Source of the DNA: [Flexibacter] sp. ATCC 35208
GTDB taxonomy: Bacteria > Bacteroidota > Bacteroidia > Chitinophagales > Chitinophagaceae
DNA: 64,000 nt
Reading direction: 5' to 3'
NCBI RefSeq assembly: GCF_001975825.1
Contig: NZ_MTKN01000039.1
Coordinates: forward strand, 1 to 64,000
The translations under genes were made by a program, and so were the position numbers. Shown here piece by piece: positions 18,809 to 28,027 of the stretch. The notes under the pieces were generated by a model. That model did not search any database, was not told where the DNA came from, and saw only the letters and a list, made by a program, of their open reading frames with translations. Position 1 is the first letter of the stretch; each line of letters begins with the position of its first letter.

Positions 18809-19768
18809 ATGCCAACGATCATTATGCCACGGATAGTTTATCCGTTTCCCTCATTTATTAACCAGCATGTAGAAGCTGCACACGCCCAGAACCTGGCCTT
18901 TGTTACTCAGTTCGGTCTTGTCAATTCGCCGGAAGGCATTGCTAAATTTAATAAAGCACGCTTTGCATGGCTGGCAGCAAGGGCTTTTCCGTATGCAGCC
19001 CTACATGAGCTTTGTGTGATCGCCAACTTTAATACCTGGCTTTTTATGCTCGACGACCAGTGTGATGAAGCACAACTGGGTAAGAAAGCGGTATACCTGG
19101 AGAGCGTGACGGACAGTTTTATGCAAATCATACGTAATAATACGCCAGTGGATAGTATCCTCGGCCGCAGTTTTGCAGATATCTGGGACCGCATGCAGGC
19201 ATTAGGTTCTCCGGGCTGGCAATTACGGTTTATCAGGAGTATGGAAGAATACTTTACTTCCTGCCATTGGGAGGCCGGTAACCGCGCCGCCAATGTTACG
19301 CCGACTGTGGCAGAATACGTGACTATGCGCCCTTATACCGGGGCACTGTTTGCAGATGTGGAGGCCATTGAAATCATCGAAAAAGTTTACCTCCCTTCTG
19401 AAATTCTGCAACATTTTATTGTGCAGAGATTGGTTTTAGCTTGTAATAATATTGTATGTTGGAGCAACGACATCTTCTCCTGCGCCAAGGAAGCAAAACA
19501 GGGTGATGTGCACAACCTCGTGCTTGTATTACGGCATGAGCGGCAGTTATCTCTGCAGGAAGCAGTAGATGAAACTGCACGTATGCACAATGAAGAGGTG
19601 AAACTGTTCACAGCACTCGAAAAACTGGTTCCGTCTTTTGGAGAAGTGATGGATAAGGAACTGGAAAGGTTTATCATGATCCTGCGGTCGTGGATCACCG
19701 CAAATTATGACTGGAGTTTTTATGATACAGGAAGGTACCAGGTAAGAGAGGTTGAAATCGCGCATTAG
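18809..19768 (+). CDS. Class I terpene synthase
   Basis: 319 residues. Ionises a prenyl diphosphate and cyclises the cation. All signature elements are in place: the aspartate-rich DDQCD (82-86), the pyrophosphate-sensor arginine R174 46 residues before the NSE motif, the NSE triad N220-D221-xx-S224-xxx-E228 (NDIFSCAKE), and the C-terminal RY pair (R309-Y310). The enzyme should be active. Chain length (C15 or C20) and product cannot be deduced. Known bacterial terpene synthases from Chitinophaga make sesqui- and diterpene alcohols. ATG 18809 or ATG 18824 could both be the start. The adjacent idi supports a small terpene locus; no cytochrome P450 or prenyl diphosphate synthase is nearby. Confidence 0.93.
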   Translation: MPTIIMPRIVYPFPSFINQHVEAAHAQNLAFVTQFGLVNSPEGIAKFNKARFAWLAARAFPYAALHELCVIANFNTWLFMLDDQCDEAQLGKKAVYLESVTDSFMQIIRNNTPVDSILGRSFADIWDRMQALGSPGWQLRFIRSMEEYFTSCHWEAGNRAANVTPTVAEYVTMRPYTGALFADVEAIEIIEKVYLPSEILQHFIVQRLVLACNNIVCWSNDIFSCAKEAKQGDVHNLVLVLRHERQLSLQEAVDETARMHNEEVKLFTALEKLVPSFGEVMDKELERFIMILRSWITANYDWSFYDTGRYQVREVEIAH

Positions 19769-19795
19769 TTGAAAGAAAAGGTTGATCCATCAGGA

Positions 19796-20824
19796 TCAGC
19801 CTTTTCTTAATCTTCTTTCCAATAGTTTTCCGATCCACCAGAAAGATGCCGCCAGTATGGCGAAAAAGAGTCCTTTGTGGGTACGGTCCCAGAGATATTC
19901 AAAATAACGTGTATACATATCCAGTAGTAGGAATAATACAGCCATATCCCTGATCATAGGATCATGTTTTTTGATGCCCCAAAGCAGCGACCCCACACAC
20001 AGGATCGTAAATCCAATCACCCACCAGAGCAGGTGTATCTGCCTTACCTGCTGCCATTCTTCCCAGTTGGCCGTATTCCCAAAAATTGAAATCAACCACC
20101 CCGAAAGCAATAACAATAACCACGCCCCCGTCCAGGTGATATCCTCAATCCGTTTGTAATGTTTATTTTTATAAAAAGCGGCATGGATCAGCATCATCAA
20201 CCCCGCCAGCAGCACCATCCGGCAAGGTAAGTTCATACCCCAGAAATAGGGCTGACCATGACTGAGAAAATAAGTGAGTTTTACATACGCAGGTATGAGA
20301 CATAGAAGGGTCGCAGACCACAACAGCCGACTTGACAACACCACGCCGAGTGCACCATAACAGGCCGTAGCGGCTAGCCAAAACACACCGTAGTTCCCAT
20401 TGAGATAATGAAATGACTTGCCTAAATAGACAACGCTGACTCCTATACTCAGTATAGGCAATAGCCAGAATAATTCCCTGTTGAGTGAGTACACCGGATA
20501 GCGTTGTTGCCTGCGGTAACCGTGGATACAAAGGAATACAGTGAGTAGTGCAAATCCCGCAGAGATAATGCCATCGTCCAGCGAGAACTTTAGTCTGAGT
20601 ACTTCAATCCATTTTTCATCCAGCACCAGTGCGCCGAAAGCCATGAGTGCACATGAAATAGCAGCAATAAAAATATACAGGGTAATCGCCTGCCAGTCCG
20701 TAGTGCGGATGTGCCAGGTACCTCGCAGGTTTTGTGCCTGGTCGGGGGTGATAAGGGAATCGGTTTCCCACTGTGAAATGGCTCTTTCAAGCAGATGGGC
20801 GTCTTTTTTGTCAACTTCCAGCAT
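19796..20824 (-). CDS. DUF2157-like polytopic membrane protein
   Basis: 342 residues from ATG 20824. The N-terminal soluble stretch (LLERAISQWETDSLITPDQAQNL) matches the DUF2157 entry helix pair and is followed by about ten hydrophobic segments. The function of DUF2157 proteins is unknown. The frame stays open to 21076, but that would overlap the divergent symporter, so the later start is chosen. It ends 28 bp after the terpene synthase stop, in convergent orientation. Confidence 0.75.
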   Translation of the reverse strand: MLEVDKKDAHLLERAISQWETDSLITPDQAQNLRGTWHIRTTDWQAITLYIFIAAISCALMAFGALVLDEKWIEVLRLKFSLDDGIISAGFALLTVFLCIHGYRRQQRYPVYSLNRELFWLLPILSIGVSVVYLGKSFHYLNGNYGVFWLAATACYGALGVVLSSRLLWSATLLCLIPAYVKLTYFLSHGQPYFWGMNLPCRMVLLAGLMMLIHAAFYKNKHYKRIEDITWTGAWLLLLLSGWLISIFGNTANWEEWQQVRQIHLLWWVIGFTILCVGSLLWGIKKHDPMIRDMAVLFLLLDMYTRYFEYLWDRTHKGLFFAILAASFWWIGKLLERRLRKG

Positions 20825-20931
20825 ATTGGGTAAATATAATATAAAATGAAAAGCCTGCATTAATTCCGTATATTTTCCTTTCTTTGCCCAGTTATAATTT
20901 TCCCTAAGGCCAATTAAACAGCTTAGTTGTA

Positions 20932-22563
20932 ATGAAGCATTTACAGCAACTCGATTATATCGTCTTCCTAATTTATTTTGTGATAGTAGCAAGTTACGGC
21001 TACTGGATCTACAGTCGCAAGAAGTCTGCCATGGCGAGTTCCAAAGACTTCTTTTTGGCAGAAGGATCATTGACATGGTGGGCTATCGGAGCTTCACTGA
21101 TCGCGTCCAATATCAGTGCAGAGCACTTTATCGGAATGTCCGGGTCAGGGTTTGCACTGGGATTGGCAATATCCACTTATGAATGGATGAGTGCCGCCAC
21201 GCTCATTATTGTCGCAGTGTTTTTTATACCCGTGTACCTGAAAAACAGGATTTACACCATGCCACAGTTTTTATTACAGCGGTACAATTCCACGGTGAGT
21301 ACCATCATGGCTGTGTTCTGGTTGCTGGTGTATGTGTTTGTCAACCTAACTTCTATTATTTATTTAGGTGCACTGGCCATCTCTGCGATATCCGGGATCG
21401 ATTTTTACTGGTGTATTTTCGGACTGGCGCTATTTGCCGTAGTCGTGACTTTGGGCGGTATGAAGGTGATCGGCTATACGGATGTGATACAGGTGATCGT
21501 GCTGATCGTGGGTGGTCTGGCTACGACCTATCTCGCCCTGCACATGGTGAGCAGACATTTTGGATATGGTGATGATATTTTCAAAGGATTGAGCTTAATA
21601 AAGGAAAAAGCGGATACGCATTTTCATATGATCTTTCCTTCCACACACCCGTATTATAAAGATCTACCGGGATTATCCGTGTTGATAGGAGGGATGTGGG
21701 TGAATAATTTAAACTACTGGGGATGTAACCAGTATATTATACAGCGTACGCTGGGTGCGGATCTGAAAACAGCGCGCAGCGGTATCCTGTTTGCAGCGTT
21801 CCTGAAATTACTGATCCCTGTTATTGCTGTACTGCCGGGCATTGCAGCATATGTATTATACCAGAATGGGGTATTTGGTGCAGAACTGCATGATGCGGCA
21901 GGTGCATTAAAACCGGATCAGGCGTATCCTACATTATTGAATTTATTACCGGCAGGTCTGAAAGGACTGGCATTTGCCGCGCTCACAGCCGCTGTAGTGG
22001 CGTCTCTGGCGGGTAAGGCAAATAGTATTTCTACGATCTTCTCACTGGATATCTATCATAAGTTCTTCAAAAAAGATGCGACGGAGAAAGAGCTGGTAAA
22101 AGTAGGTCGTTATGTAGTAGTTGTTGCCATGCTCATAGCTGCGATGGTAGCACCAGCACTGCGTACACTGGATCAGGCATACCAGTTTATACAGGAGTAT
22201 GTAGGTTTCATTGCACCTGGTGTACTAGCCATCTTCCTCTTAGGGTTGTACTGGAAAAGAACAACTACAAGAGCTGCCATGGCGGGTGCCTTGCTCACAA
22301 TTCCATTATCAGCCGTGCTCAAGTTTCTGCCGGTGTGGACAGGCGGGGCCTTCCCGGATTTTCCGTTTTTGGATAGAATGAGTATTGTGTTTGGGTTGCT
22401 GATAGTAATTATGCTGATCCTGACTTATACAGAGGAAAACAGTAAATACCAGCAGCCGGTGATAATAGTAGATAAGAAATTGTTCAAGGCATCCCCTGCA
22501 TTTGTAGTGGGGTCCGTTATTATAATGGGTATCCTCACAGCTTTGTATACGGTTTTCTGGTAA
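20932..22563 (+). CDS. Sodium/solute symporter (SSS/SLC5 family), candidate inositol or sugar importer
   Basis: 543 residues with about 14 hydrophobic helices, the LeuT-fold SSS architecture. Family motifs include the start (YIVFLIYFVIVASYGYWIYSR), WWAIGASLIASNISAEHFIGM, GGMKVIGYTDVIQVIVL and the vSGLT-like WGCNQYIIQRTLGA. The last of these points to a sugar or polyol rather than an amino-acid substrate. The next gene on the same strand is myo-inositol oxygenase, so myo-inositol is a reasonable guess, though a strong hairpin separates the two genes. Confidence 0.88.
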   Translation: MKHLQQLDYIVFLIYFVIVASYGYWIYSRKKSAMASSKDFFLAEGSLTWWAIGASLIASNISAEHFIGMSGSGFALGLAISTYEWMSAATLIIVAVFFIPVYLKNRIYTMPQFLLQRYNSTVSTIMAVFWLLVYVFVNLTSIIYLGALAISAISGIDFYWCIFGLALFAVVVTLGGMKVIGYTDVIQVIVLIVGGLATTYLALHMVSRHFGYGDDIFKGLSLIKEKADTHFHMIFPSTHPYYKDLPGLSVLIGGMWVNNLNYWGCNQYIIQRTLGADLKTARSGILFAAFLKLLIPVIAVLPGIAAYVLYQNGVFGAELHDAAGALKPDQAYPTLLNLLPAGLKGLAFAALTAAVVASLAGKANSISTIFSLDIYHKFFKKDATEKELVKVGRYVVVVAMLIAAMVAPALRTLDQAYQFIQEYVGFIAPGVLAIFLLGLYWKRTTTRAAMAGALLTIPLSAVLKFLPVWTGGAFPDFPFLDRMSIVFGLLIVIMLILTYTEENSKYQQPVIIVDKKLFKASPAFVVGSVIIMGILTALYTVFW

Positions 22564-22596
22564 AACTATTTTGTTTGTCCTGAATTTCAAAAGCTC

Positions 22597-22637
22597 AAAA
22601 AAATCCCGTTTTGCCGAAGGCAAAACGGGATTTTTTT
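22597..22637. terminator. 19-bp hairpin terminator with GAA loop
   Basis: Stem 22597-22615 with 22619-22637, loop GAA, flanked by A7 and T7. It separates the symporter gene from the inositol oxygenase gene. Confidence 0.92.
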
Positions 22638-22752
22638 GCAAAAAAGCACAAAACACTCTCAAAATCACCCAAAATCATTTGTTGAAATCGATTGTAATTT
22701 GTAAATTCAGATTGTTAAGTCTGATTCCACTCTTTTACTTAAATCTACACGT

Positions 22753-23631
22753 ATGAAAGCACATAATTTCTCCGGTGAGGAATTACACCCACTGCAGAGC
22801 ATAGAACAATGGGAAGATGATGTACTCCTGCGCTACCCGGATGCCGGTGAACCAGCCAAAGCCAAAGAAGAGTTTCGTAATTATGAAAACCCTGGCAGAG
22901 ACACTGTTCGGGATTTTTACCGCCTTAATCATACCTATCAGACTTATGAGTTTGTGCAGCAGAAGAGGGCAGATTTCCTCCGTTTCAACAGAAAAGAAAT
23001 GCCTGTATGGGGCGCCATGGAATTCCTGAACACTTTAGTGGACGATTCCGATCCTGACATTGACCTTGACCAGCTGCAACACCTGTTGCAAACCGCAGAG
23101 GCGATCCGTGCAGACGGTCACCCTGACTGGTTTGTGCTCACTGGTTTTATCCATGACATGGGCAAAGTATTGTGCCTGTTCGGCGAAGCCCAATGGGCGG
23201 TAGTAGGAGATACCTTTCCTGTAGGATGTGCTTTCTCAGATAAGATTGTCTATCCGGAATTTTTCGCACTTAACCCTGATACGAGAGACGAGCGTTATAA
23301 TTCCAAATATGGTATTTACAGCCCGCACTGCGGTTTGGATAATGTATCCATGAGCTGGGGCCATGATGAATACCTGTACCAGATGACGAAGAATTACCTG
23401 CCGGAACCGGCCCTGTACATGATCCGTTATCACTCATTCTATTCACAACACAGGGAACATGCCTACGAGCACCTCATGACCAATCATGATAAAGAAATGT
23501 TTGAGTGGGTGAAGAAATTCAATCCATATGATCTGTATAGCAAGAGTCCAAAACCACCGGTTATTTCCGAATTAAAGCCTTATTATGAAGATTTGATTGC
23601 GAAGTACCTGCCAGCTACTATTCGCCTGTAA
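22753..23631 (+). CDS. myo-Inositol oxygenase (MIOX)
   Basis: 292 residues. A di-iron HD-fold enzyme that cleaves myo-inositol with O2 to D-glucuronate. The iron-binding and substrate motifs are visible: [11 protein letters not shown] (HD pair), the VGDTFPVGC lid region, SWGHDEYLY and [12 protein letters not shown]. The length agrees with animal and plant MIOX. MIOX is uncommon in bacteria but known in Bacteroidota. The symporter upstream could import the substrate. The glucuronate would feed the hexuronate pathway, which is not in this window. Confidence 0.95.
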   Translation: MKAHNFSGEELHPLQSIEQWEDDVLLRYPDAGEPAKAKEEFRNYENPGRDTVRDFYRLNHTYQTYEFVQQKRADFLRFNRKEMPVWGAMEFLNTLVDDSDPDIDLDQLQHLLQTAEAIRADGHPDWFVLTGFIHDMGKVLCLFGEAQWAVVGDTFPVGCAFSDKIVYPEFFALNPDTRDERYNSKYGIYSPHCGLDNVSMSWGHDEYLYQMTKNYLPEPALYMIRYHSFYSQHREHAYEHLMTNHDKEMFEWVKKFNPYDLYSKSPKPPVISELKPYYEDLIAKYLPATIRL

Positions 23632-23720
23632 ATAACGGTTAGAATAAAGATAAATACCGTAAGTATAAGGCTTAGAATAAAAATACATGCCGCCTGTAAA
23701 AAGGCCGGATAAAATAAATG

Positions 23721-23752
23721 CGGCCGTTTCAGAAATGAAACAGCCGTTTTTT
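23721..23752 (+). terminator. Terminator after myo-inositol oxygenase
   Basis: CGGC-c-GTTTCA / TGAAAC-a-GCCG stem with one mismatch and a GAAA loop (23732-23735), followed by six T. Confidence 0.85.
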
Positions 23753-23809
23753 ATTCAGACAACTAATGGAAAAAAAATCTTTATTGAGGTGGTTAATCAT
23801 TTAGTAGGA

Positions 23810-23830
23810 CCCCTCCCGAATTGGGAGGGG
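23810..23830. other. Hairpin CCCCTCCC/GGGAGGGG
   Basis: Perfect 8-bp GC-rich stem with a 5-nt loop between convergent genes. No T-run follows on either strand, so a terminator role is uncertain. Confidence 0.4.
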
Positions 23831-23890
23831 CTACTTTGAATACATCTTTCGTTTGTCGTGTGTGGGTTGGGAGCAATGGCGAAAGACCGC

Positions 23891-24391
23891 TTATTTTATG
23901 CCTAATTTTTGTTTGGCTGTCGGCAAAAGATCTTCGCAGGTAGCCGTAATTACAATATCTTTTGAATTATCGAGTACACATACATAACCTTTCTCTACTG
24001 CCAGGTCAGAGATGGCTTTCTTCGCTTTGGCCAGAATCGGAGCCGTCAATTTTGCCTCCCGGTCCGAAAGCTGCTGCTCCATCTTTTGCCGGTATTCTTC
24101 AATGTTGTTTTTAGATTGTTCCAGCTCTCTCAATCTCACTTCCCTGATAGCAGGGCTCATTTTCTCCTGCAAACTGTCAAATTCATTGGCTCTCGCCTGG
24201 TACGCAACAACCAATGCCTGTCCATCTTTCAGTAATGCCTGTTGATACCGTTGGAGTGAATCATATGCTTTCTGAGCTTCCGGCATACTGATAACTAATT
24301 GTTGCATATTTACATAGGCAATTTTCGCCTGTGCAAATGATGTAGAAGAAAAAATGAGCAACAGGATAACGAGCGTAAAAATTTTGCGCAT
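23891..24391 (-). CDS. OmpH/Skp-family periplasmic chaperone
   Basis: 166 residues with a signal peptide (1 to about 20, ending SFAQ). The mature part opens with the family strand AKIAYVNMQQLVISMPEAQKA, continues as a long Glu/Gln/Lys-rich coiled coil (about 35-130) that forms the Skp tentacles, and closes with a short beta segment ending at LPTAKQKLGIK. Such proteins hold unfolded outer-membrane barrels in the periplasm. It is not next to bamA or lpxD here, so it is probably an additional paralogue. Confidence 0.85.
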   Translation of the reverse strand: MRKIFTLVILLLIFSSTSFAQAKIAYVNMQQLVISMPEAQKAYDSLQRYQQALLKDGQALVVAYQARANEFDSLQEKMSPAIREVRLRELEQSKNNIEEYRQKMEQQLSDREAKLTAPILAKAKKAISDLAVEKGYVCVLDNSKDIVITATCEDLLPTAKQKLGIK

Positions 24392-24592
24392 AGGTTTTGT
24401 TTGGTTAGAAAAGGATAGCGAAACAACATCTTCATTAGCAATCCCTTCGGATCAAAACTGCAGTGACAGTTGATCCGCTACCGTGATAGCGCTAAGGTGG
24501 ATAATAGTCTTTTAATAAAAAGTTAAGGTAATGATAAAGGAAAGTTAAGCTGTAGGGGTTGGTATAAATTCTCTTTTTCTTTCTTTAAAATA

Positions 24593-24627
24593 AGAAAAGC
24601 TGCCCGGCTTGCCCCGGACAGCTTTCT
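24593..24627 (-). terminator. Terminator of the small lipoprotein gene
   Basis: Minus-strand AAGCTG-t-CCGG / CCGG-g-CAGCTT stem followed by TTTT; it lies about 75 bp beyond the gene stop at 24700. Confidence 0.8.
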
Positions 24628-24699
24628 GTCTATTTTTGTAACTAAAATATTCACCTTTTGTTTTAACGAGTAAAGTACTTTTTAGTCGTTACAGAAATA

Positions 24700-25227
24700 T
24701 TATTCTTTGCTCAAAGTACCAGAATAGCTACCTGTCACAGTTACATTATCATCATATTTCAGATTGTAACTAACAGTATAATCGCTACCAGATTTTTTCA
24801 CGGTTACTGTACCGCTATTGGGGCTGTACAGTTCCACTTCGTCAGCTGAAGAAACCCAGCTACCATTTACCAGCTTCATGTTAGCTTCCACTTCAGCATA
24901 ATAAAAGTTCTTTGTCTTGTCATATGACGCATCGCCGGAAGACAGATAAGTGTAGGTAGCACCATCAATCAATGTGTCAATACCCAGGTCTACATAGTGA
25001 ACAGTACCAGTATAAGTTTCGCTGTTCAGTGTAGTCAGGTTATCGCTGAAAAATGCAATATCCCCCCAGCCATTACCTTCAGATGCATCGATGGATTCGT
25101 AACCATAGTTAGTTACATAGGTTTTGCCATTTACAGTAAAAGATCCTTTGTTGGAGTTGTCATCATCTTTCTTACAGGCAGTAAAGAACAGGGCCGCAAC
25201 AGCAGCAGAAAACAGGAGTTTTTTCAT
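24700..25227 (-). CDS. Small lipoprotein of unknown function
   Basis: 175 residues. Signal sequence with lipobox FFTAC and then KKDDD. A charged acidic stretch right after the lipidated cysteine resembles the surface-export signal known for some Bacteroidota lipoproteins. The remainder is Ser/Thr/Tyr-rich beta sequence. No family was recognised. It is a single-gene unit with a well-matched promoter (25315-25344) and a hairpin terminator. Confidence 0.75.
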   Translation of the reverse strand: MKKLLFSAAVAALFFTACKKDDDNSNKGSFTVNGKTYVTNYGYESIDASEGNGWGDIAFFSDNLTTLNSETYTGTVHYVDLGIDTLIDGATYTYLSSGDASYDKTKNFYYAEVEANMKLVNGSWVSSADEVELYSPNSGTVTVKKSGSDYTVSYNLKYDDNVTVTGSYSGTLSKE

Positions 25228-25314
25228 GTTTGTTTTGAGTTTCAGTATAGGTTTATAGAATAAATAATTCGGGTTACCACTAAAAGGGTTAATGTTTTTT
25301 TATTTGTCCCGGTG

Positions 25315-25344
25315 CAAAGATATTACACTTTTTCAATTAACAAA
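25315..25344 (-). promoter_or_regulatory. Bacteroidota-type promoter of the lipoprotein gene
   Basis: Minus strand: -33 TTTG (25344-25341), 18-nt spacer, -7 TATCTTTG (25322-25315). This gives a leader of about 80 nt before ATG 25227. Confidence 0.75.
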
Positions 25345-25381
25345 ATAAAATAATGTGTCCCTTTTTAAAAGGGACACACAA

Positions 25382-26503
25382 TTATTGGGGTAAAACTGGC
25401 CTTGCTACATGAATTGGTCGCGTAGATACCGCATTTAAGAAGGCTACTACTGCATTTCTTTCTTCTAATGTTAACTTCAATGGTCGCATGATCACATCTG
25501 TTTTCGGGAACATCGGATCATTTTCCAACTCTGGTCTTGGCCTGATCTGCATACCGCTGTTATATAAATTCACGATGCCTTCCAACTCAGGGAAAAGGCC
25601 GTTATGCATATAAGGACCTGTGTACGCCACATCTCTCAATGACGGTGTACGGAAACGGCCTACATCATTTGTATCCTTTGAAATCTCATACCTGCCCAGG
25701 TCTTCATATTTACTCTTGTAATAAGTAAGACCAATGTTGTGAAACTGCTTATCGGTCAGATAGGTGCCGTGGTGACAATTCATACAACGTGCCTTGGTAC
25801 GGAACACATGCAGTCCTTTGATCTCCTGATCGGTAAAGGCACTATCTTTCCCTTGCAGGAATAAATCAAACCGACTCTTCCTGCTGCGAATGGTTTTTTC
25901 AAATGCCGTCAGCGCGGTGCTGATATGCGACAATGTTACCCTATCCTTGTATACCGTTTTAAACAGAGAATCGTATCCTTTGATGTCCTGCAATTTTGCG
26001 GGCAGCAATGCCGTATCCATATCCATCTCATGGTGCGCACTCAATGGCCCGAAGATCTGATTGCCTAAGCTATTCGCCCTGCCATCCCAGAAATAACTAC
26101 CACCGTAAATAAATACATTCAGCAGCGTCGGTGTATTTCGTGTACCCTGCAAATGATCATTACCTAAGGAAACCCTTCGGCCATCTGTCCAGGCCAGATC
26201 CGGCTCGTGACAACTACTACAGGAGATCTGGCTGGAACGCGATAAACGTGGATCGAAGAATAACAACTTCCCTAATTGCACTTCCGGATCTTTCATTCCA
26301 TCTGCCCAGGCATTCTCTTTTGGCAATGCCTGCATCTCTTCATAGTGTATACCACTATCTATATCAGGCCTTGGCCATTCCGTCACGGGCTTACTATACA
26401 GGGTACGCAATGAATCTGCTTCGCTCTTAAAATGATGAACAGTATAACTGTTCAGGGAACATAAAATAATAAAGCTTCCTACTATCAGAATTGACCTTTT
26501 CAT
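25382..26503 (-). CDS. Di-haem cytochrome c peroxidase / MauG-family protein
   Basis: 373 residues with an N-terminal export signal. Two c-type haem sites: CSSCH (95-99) and CMNCH (240-244). Further family motifs are LGKLLFFDPRLS, FWDGRANSLGNQ, TPSLRDVAYTGPYMHNG and ERNAVVAFLNAV. Members reduce peroxide or carry out MauG-like oxidations in the periplasm. It is the last gene of the FecR/TonB operon, 9 bp after the barrel gene, so its substrate is likely tied to whatever that system handles. Confidence 0.93.
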   Translation of the reverse strand: MKRSILIVGSFIILCSLNSYTVHHFKSEADSLRTLYSKPVTEWPRPDIDSGIHYEEMQALPKENAWADGMKDPEVQLGKLLFFDPRLSRSSQISCSSCHEPDLAWTDGRRVSLGNDHLQGTRNTPTLLNVFIYGGSYFWDGRANSLGNQIFGPLSAHHEMDMDTALLPAKLQDIKGYDSLFKTVYKDRVTLSHISTALTAFEKTIRSRKSRFDLFLQGKDSAFTDQEIKGLHVFRTKARCMNCHHGTYLTDKQFHNIGLTYYKSKYEDLGRYEISKDTNDVGRFRTPSLRDVAYTGPYMHNGLFPELEGIVNLYNSGMQIRPRPELENDPMFPKTDVIMRPLKLTLEERNAVVAFLNAVSTRPIHVARPVLPQ

Positions 26504-26512
26504 GTGGGTGTA

Positions 26513-28027
26513 TTAAAAATAAAATTGAATGGCTAGATTTCCGTATGTCCTATCCTTGCCGGGTTTCATGGCTCCATCCAGGATCAGTGCACTTTCTTTG
26601 ATTGCCTCCGTATATGCTATGGTACCTTTCAGACCTGCGTAAAATCCTTTGAAATGTTTGGTGTATTGTAAGGAGAAACGGCCACCGGCAGTAGTGGCAG
26701 CATTGTAATAGTAATTGTATTGTATCACCTGGTGGGTGAAATAGCTAACGTTAATGGAGGTGGTGTAAATAGATGGATGAATGGACTCAGTGTAGTGTAG
26801 GGCCAGATCGGCACCCCAGCGATCTTTGTTTTTGTTGGCATGGTTCCAGCCAATATTGGGTTGGATAGTATAATGTTCGTAGCTGACGTGATTGCCAGTC
26901 ACACCATCCAGACGTTCTTCTGAATTATTATTCAGCTGTAGTCCATAATTGAAAATACGACCTGTATATACCGCACGGAAGGTATAATCCTTTGAACGGT
27001 ACTGGTAGTTGTTCGCTTTGTAGTTGATGTGGTAATCGCCGCCCTTTTGTGTGTTGTAATCAAACTTCGCTGCCCACTTATTTTTAGACCACAGTGCATG
27101 TAGTTCTGTTTTTGTTATATTGTAATACGCGAGTGTATCAAACCCTGCACTGGAAGGGTAGTAATAGAATTGTTTTTCTTTGATGCGTTTTGCGGTCAGG
27201 GCAAATGTACCGAATACTTTATCCTTGTATAGTATTGATACACCGCCGCCACTTCTGCGGAAGCGGGTGGTGTAATTACGATCCGACAATTTTGGATTGG
27301 GCTCTGAGTAGCCATTGATCATGTAGTTGACGTAATTCGCATATACAGTGCTTTCGCTATAAGTCGTATTTTTATATGAAATGTTGACTACTTCTGCCCC
27401 ATAGCCATAGTAACCATCTATCGTTGCTATTAGCTTTTGTCGCCATGCATACCCGGTACCTGCATTCATATTGAACTGGTAATCCCTGATACTTCCTCTG
27501 GGATCATTCACAGAAAAGTGATTGCCGATGCGGTAATCAATACTGGCTACTACCGGCATATGCTCATTGAAGAAACGTCTCTGTCCACCTGCACGGGCTG
27601 TATAAATCACTCTGTGATAACTCAGATTGGCTGGTGATCCGAAATAGTAAGGGGTAGAAGTATTGTTCCTGCTCTGGTGCGCAAAATGTGTACTGTCCTC
27701 AGACGTACGTTGGTAGTCAAATGAACCCCATAGATCAGTTTTGCCAATCACAGTTTTACCTTCCGTATTAAAGCGGAAGGTCTTGTCATTTGTGGCATCC
27801 TGTGCCGCCATGAACTTACCTGCAATCACGCCGTAATCCAGCCGGGCCGTATTATAAGCCGAGGGCATAAGCAGATGAATAAAGGAAGGAGTGAGCTTCC
27901 CTGCCTGATATAACAAATGCCTGGTGGAATCTGCTGCCAATTGCATAGCAGGAATTTCCTGTTGTCCCTGGGCAAGGACAACAGGAAGATAACCTACAGA
28001 TATTATAAACAGAATTATTTTTTTCAT
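26513..28027 (-). CDS. Outer-membrane beta-barrel protein (DUF6850-like)
   Basis: 504 residues with a signal peptide (ending VLAQG). The mature protein consists of alternating aromatic/polar strands and ends in an aromatic residue (AIQFYF), the usual signature for barrel insertion. The pattern resembles DUF6850 outer-membrane proteins, seen in Bacteroidota beside TonB receptors and DUF4876 proteins. Function unknown. Its ATG shares one base with the stop of the upstream DUF4876 gene (TAATG), indicating translational coupling. Confidence 0.75.
   Translation of the reverse strand: MKKIILFIISVGYLPVVLAQGQQEIPAMQLAADSTRHLLYQAGKLTPSFIHLLMPSAYNTARLDYGVIAGKFMAAQDATNDKTFRFNTEGKTVIGKTDLWGSFDYQRTSEDSTHFAHQSRNNTSTPYYFGSPANLSYHRVIYTARAGGQRRFFNEHMPVVASIDYRIGNHFSVNDPRGSIRDYQFNMNAGTGYAWRQKLIATIDGYYGYGAEVVNISYKNTTYSESTVYANYVNYMINGYSEPNPKLSDRNYTTRFRRSGGGVSILYKDKVFGTFALTAKRIKEKQFYYYPSSAGFDTLAYYNITKTELHALWSKNKWAAKFDYNTQKGGDYHINYKANNYQYRSKDYTFRAVYTGRIFNYGLQLNNNSEERLDGVTGNHVSYEHYTIQPNIGWNHANKNKDRWGADLALHYTESIHPSIYTTSINVSYFTHQVIQYNYYYNAATTAGGRFSLQYTKHFKGFYAGLKGTIAYTEAIKESALILDGAMKPGKDRTYGNLAIQFYF

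Noticed and set aside
20825-21076. 84-codon N-terminal extension of the DUF2157 gene
   Set aside because: It would overlap the divergent symporter gene; the extension is Arg/Ser-rich and unlike the family, while ATG 20824 fits.
25382-26503. Lipoprotein anchor for the di-haem peroxidase (IILC near residue 15)
   Set aside because: The residue before the cysteine is Leu, not Gly/Ala/Ser, so it does not fit a lipobox; a plain signal or anchor helix is more likely.
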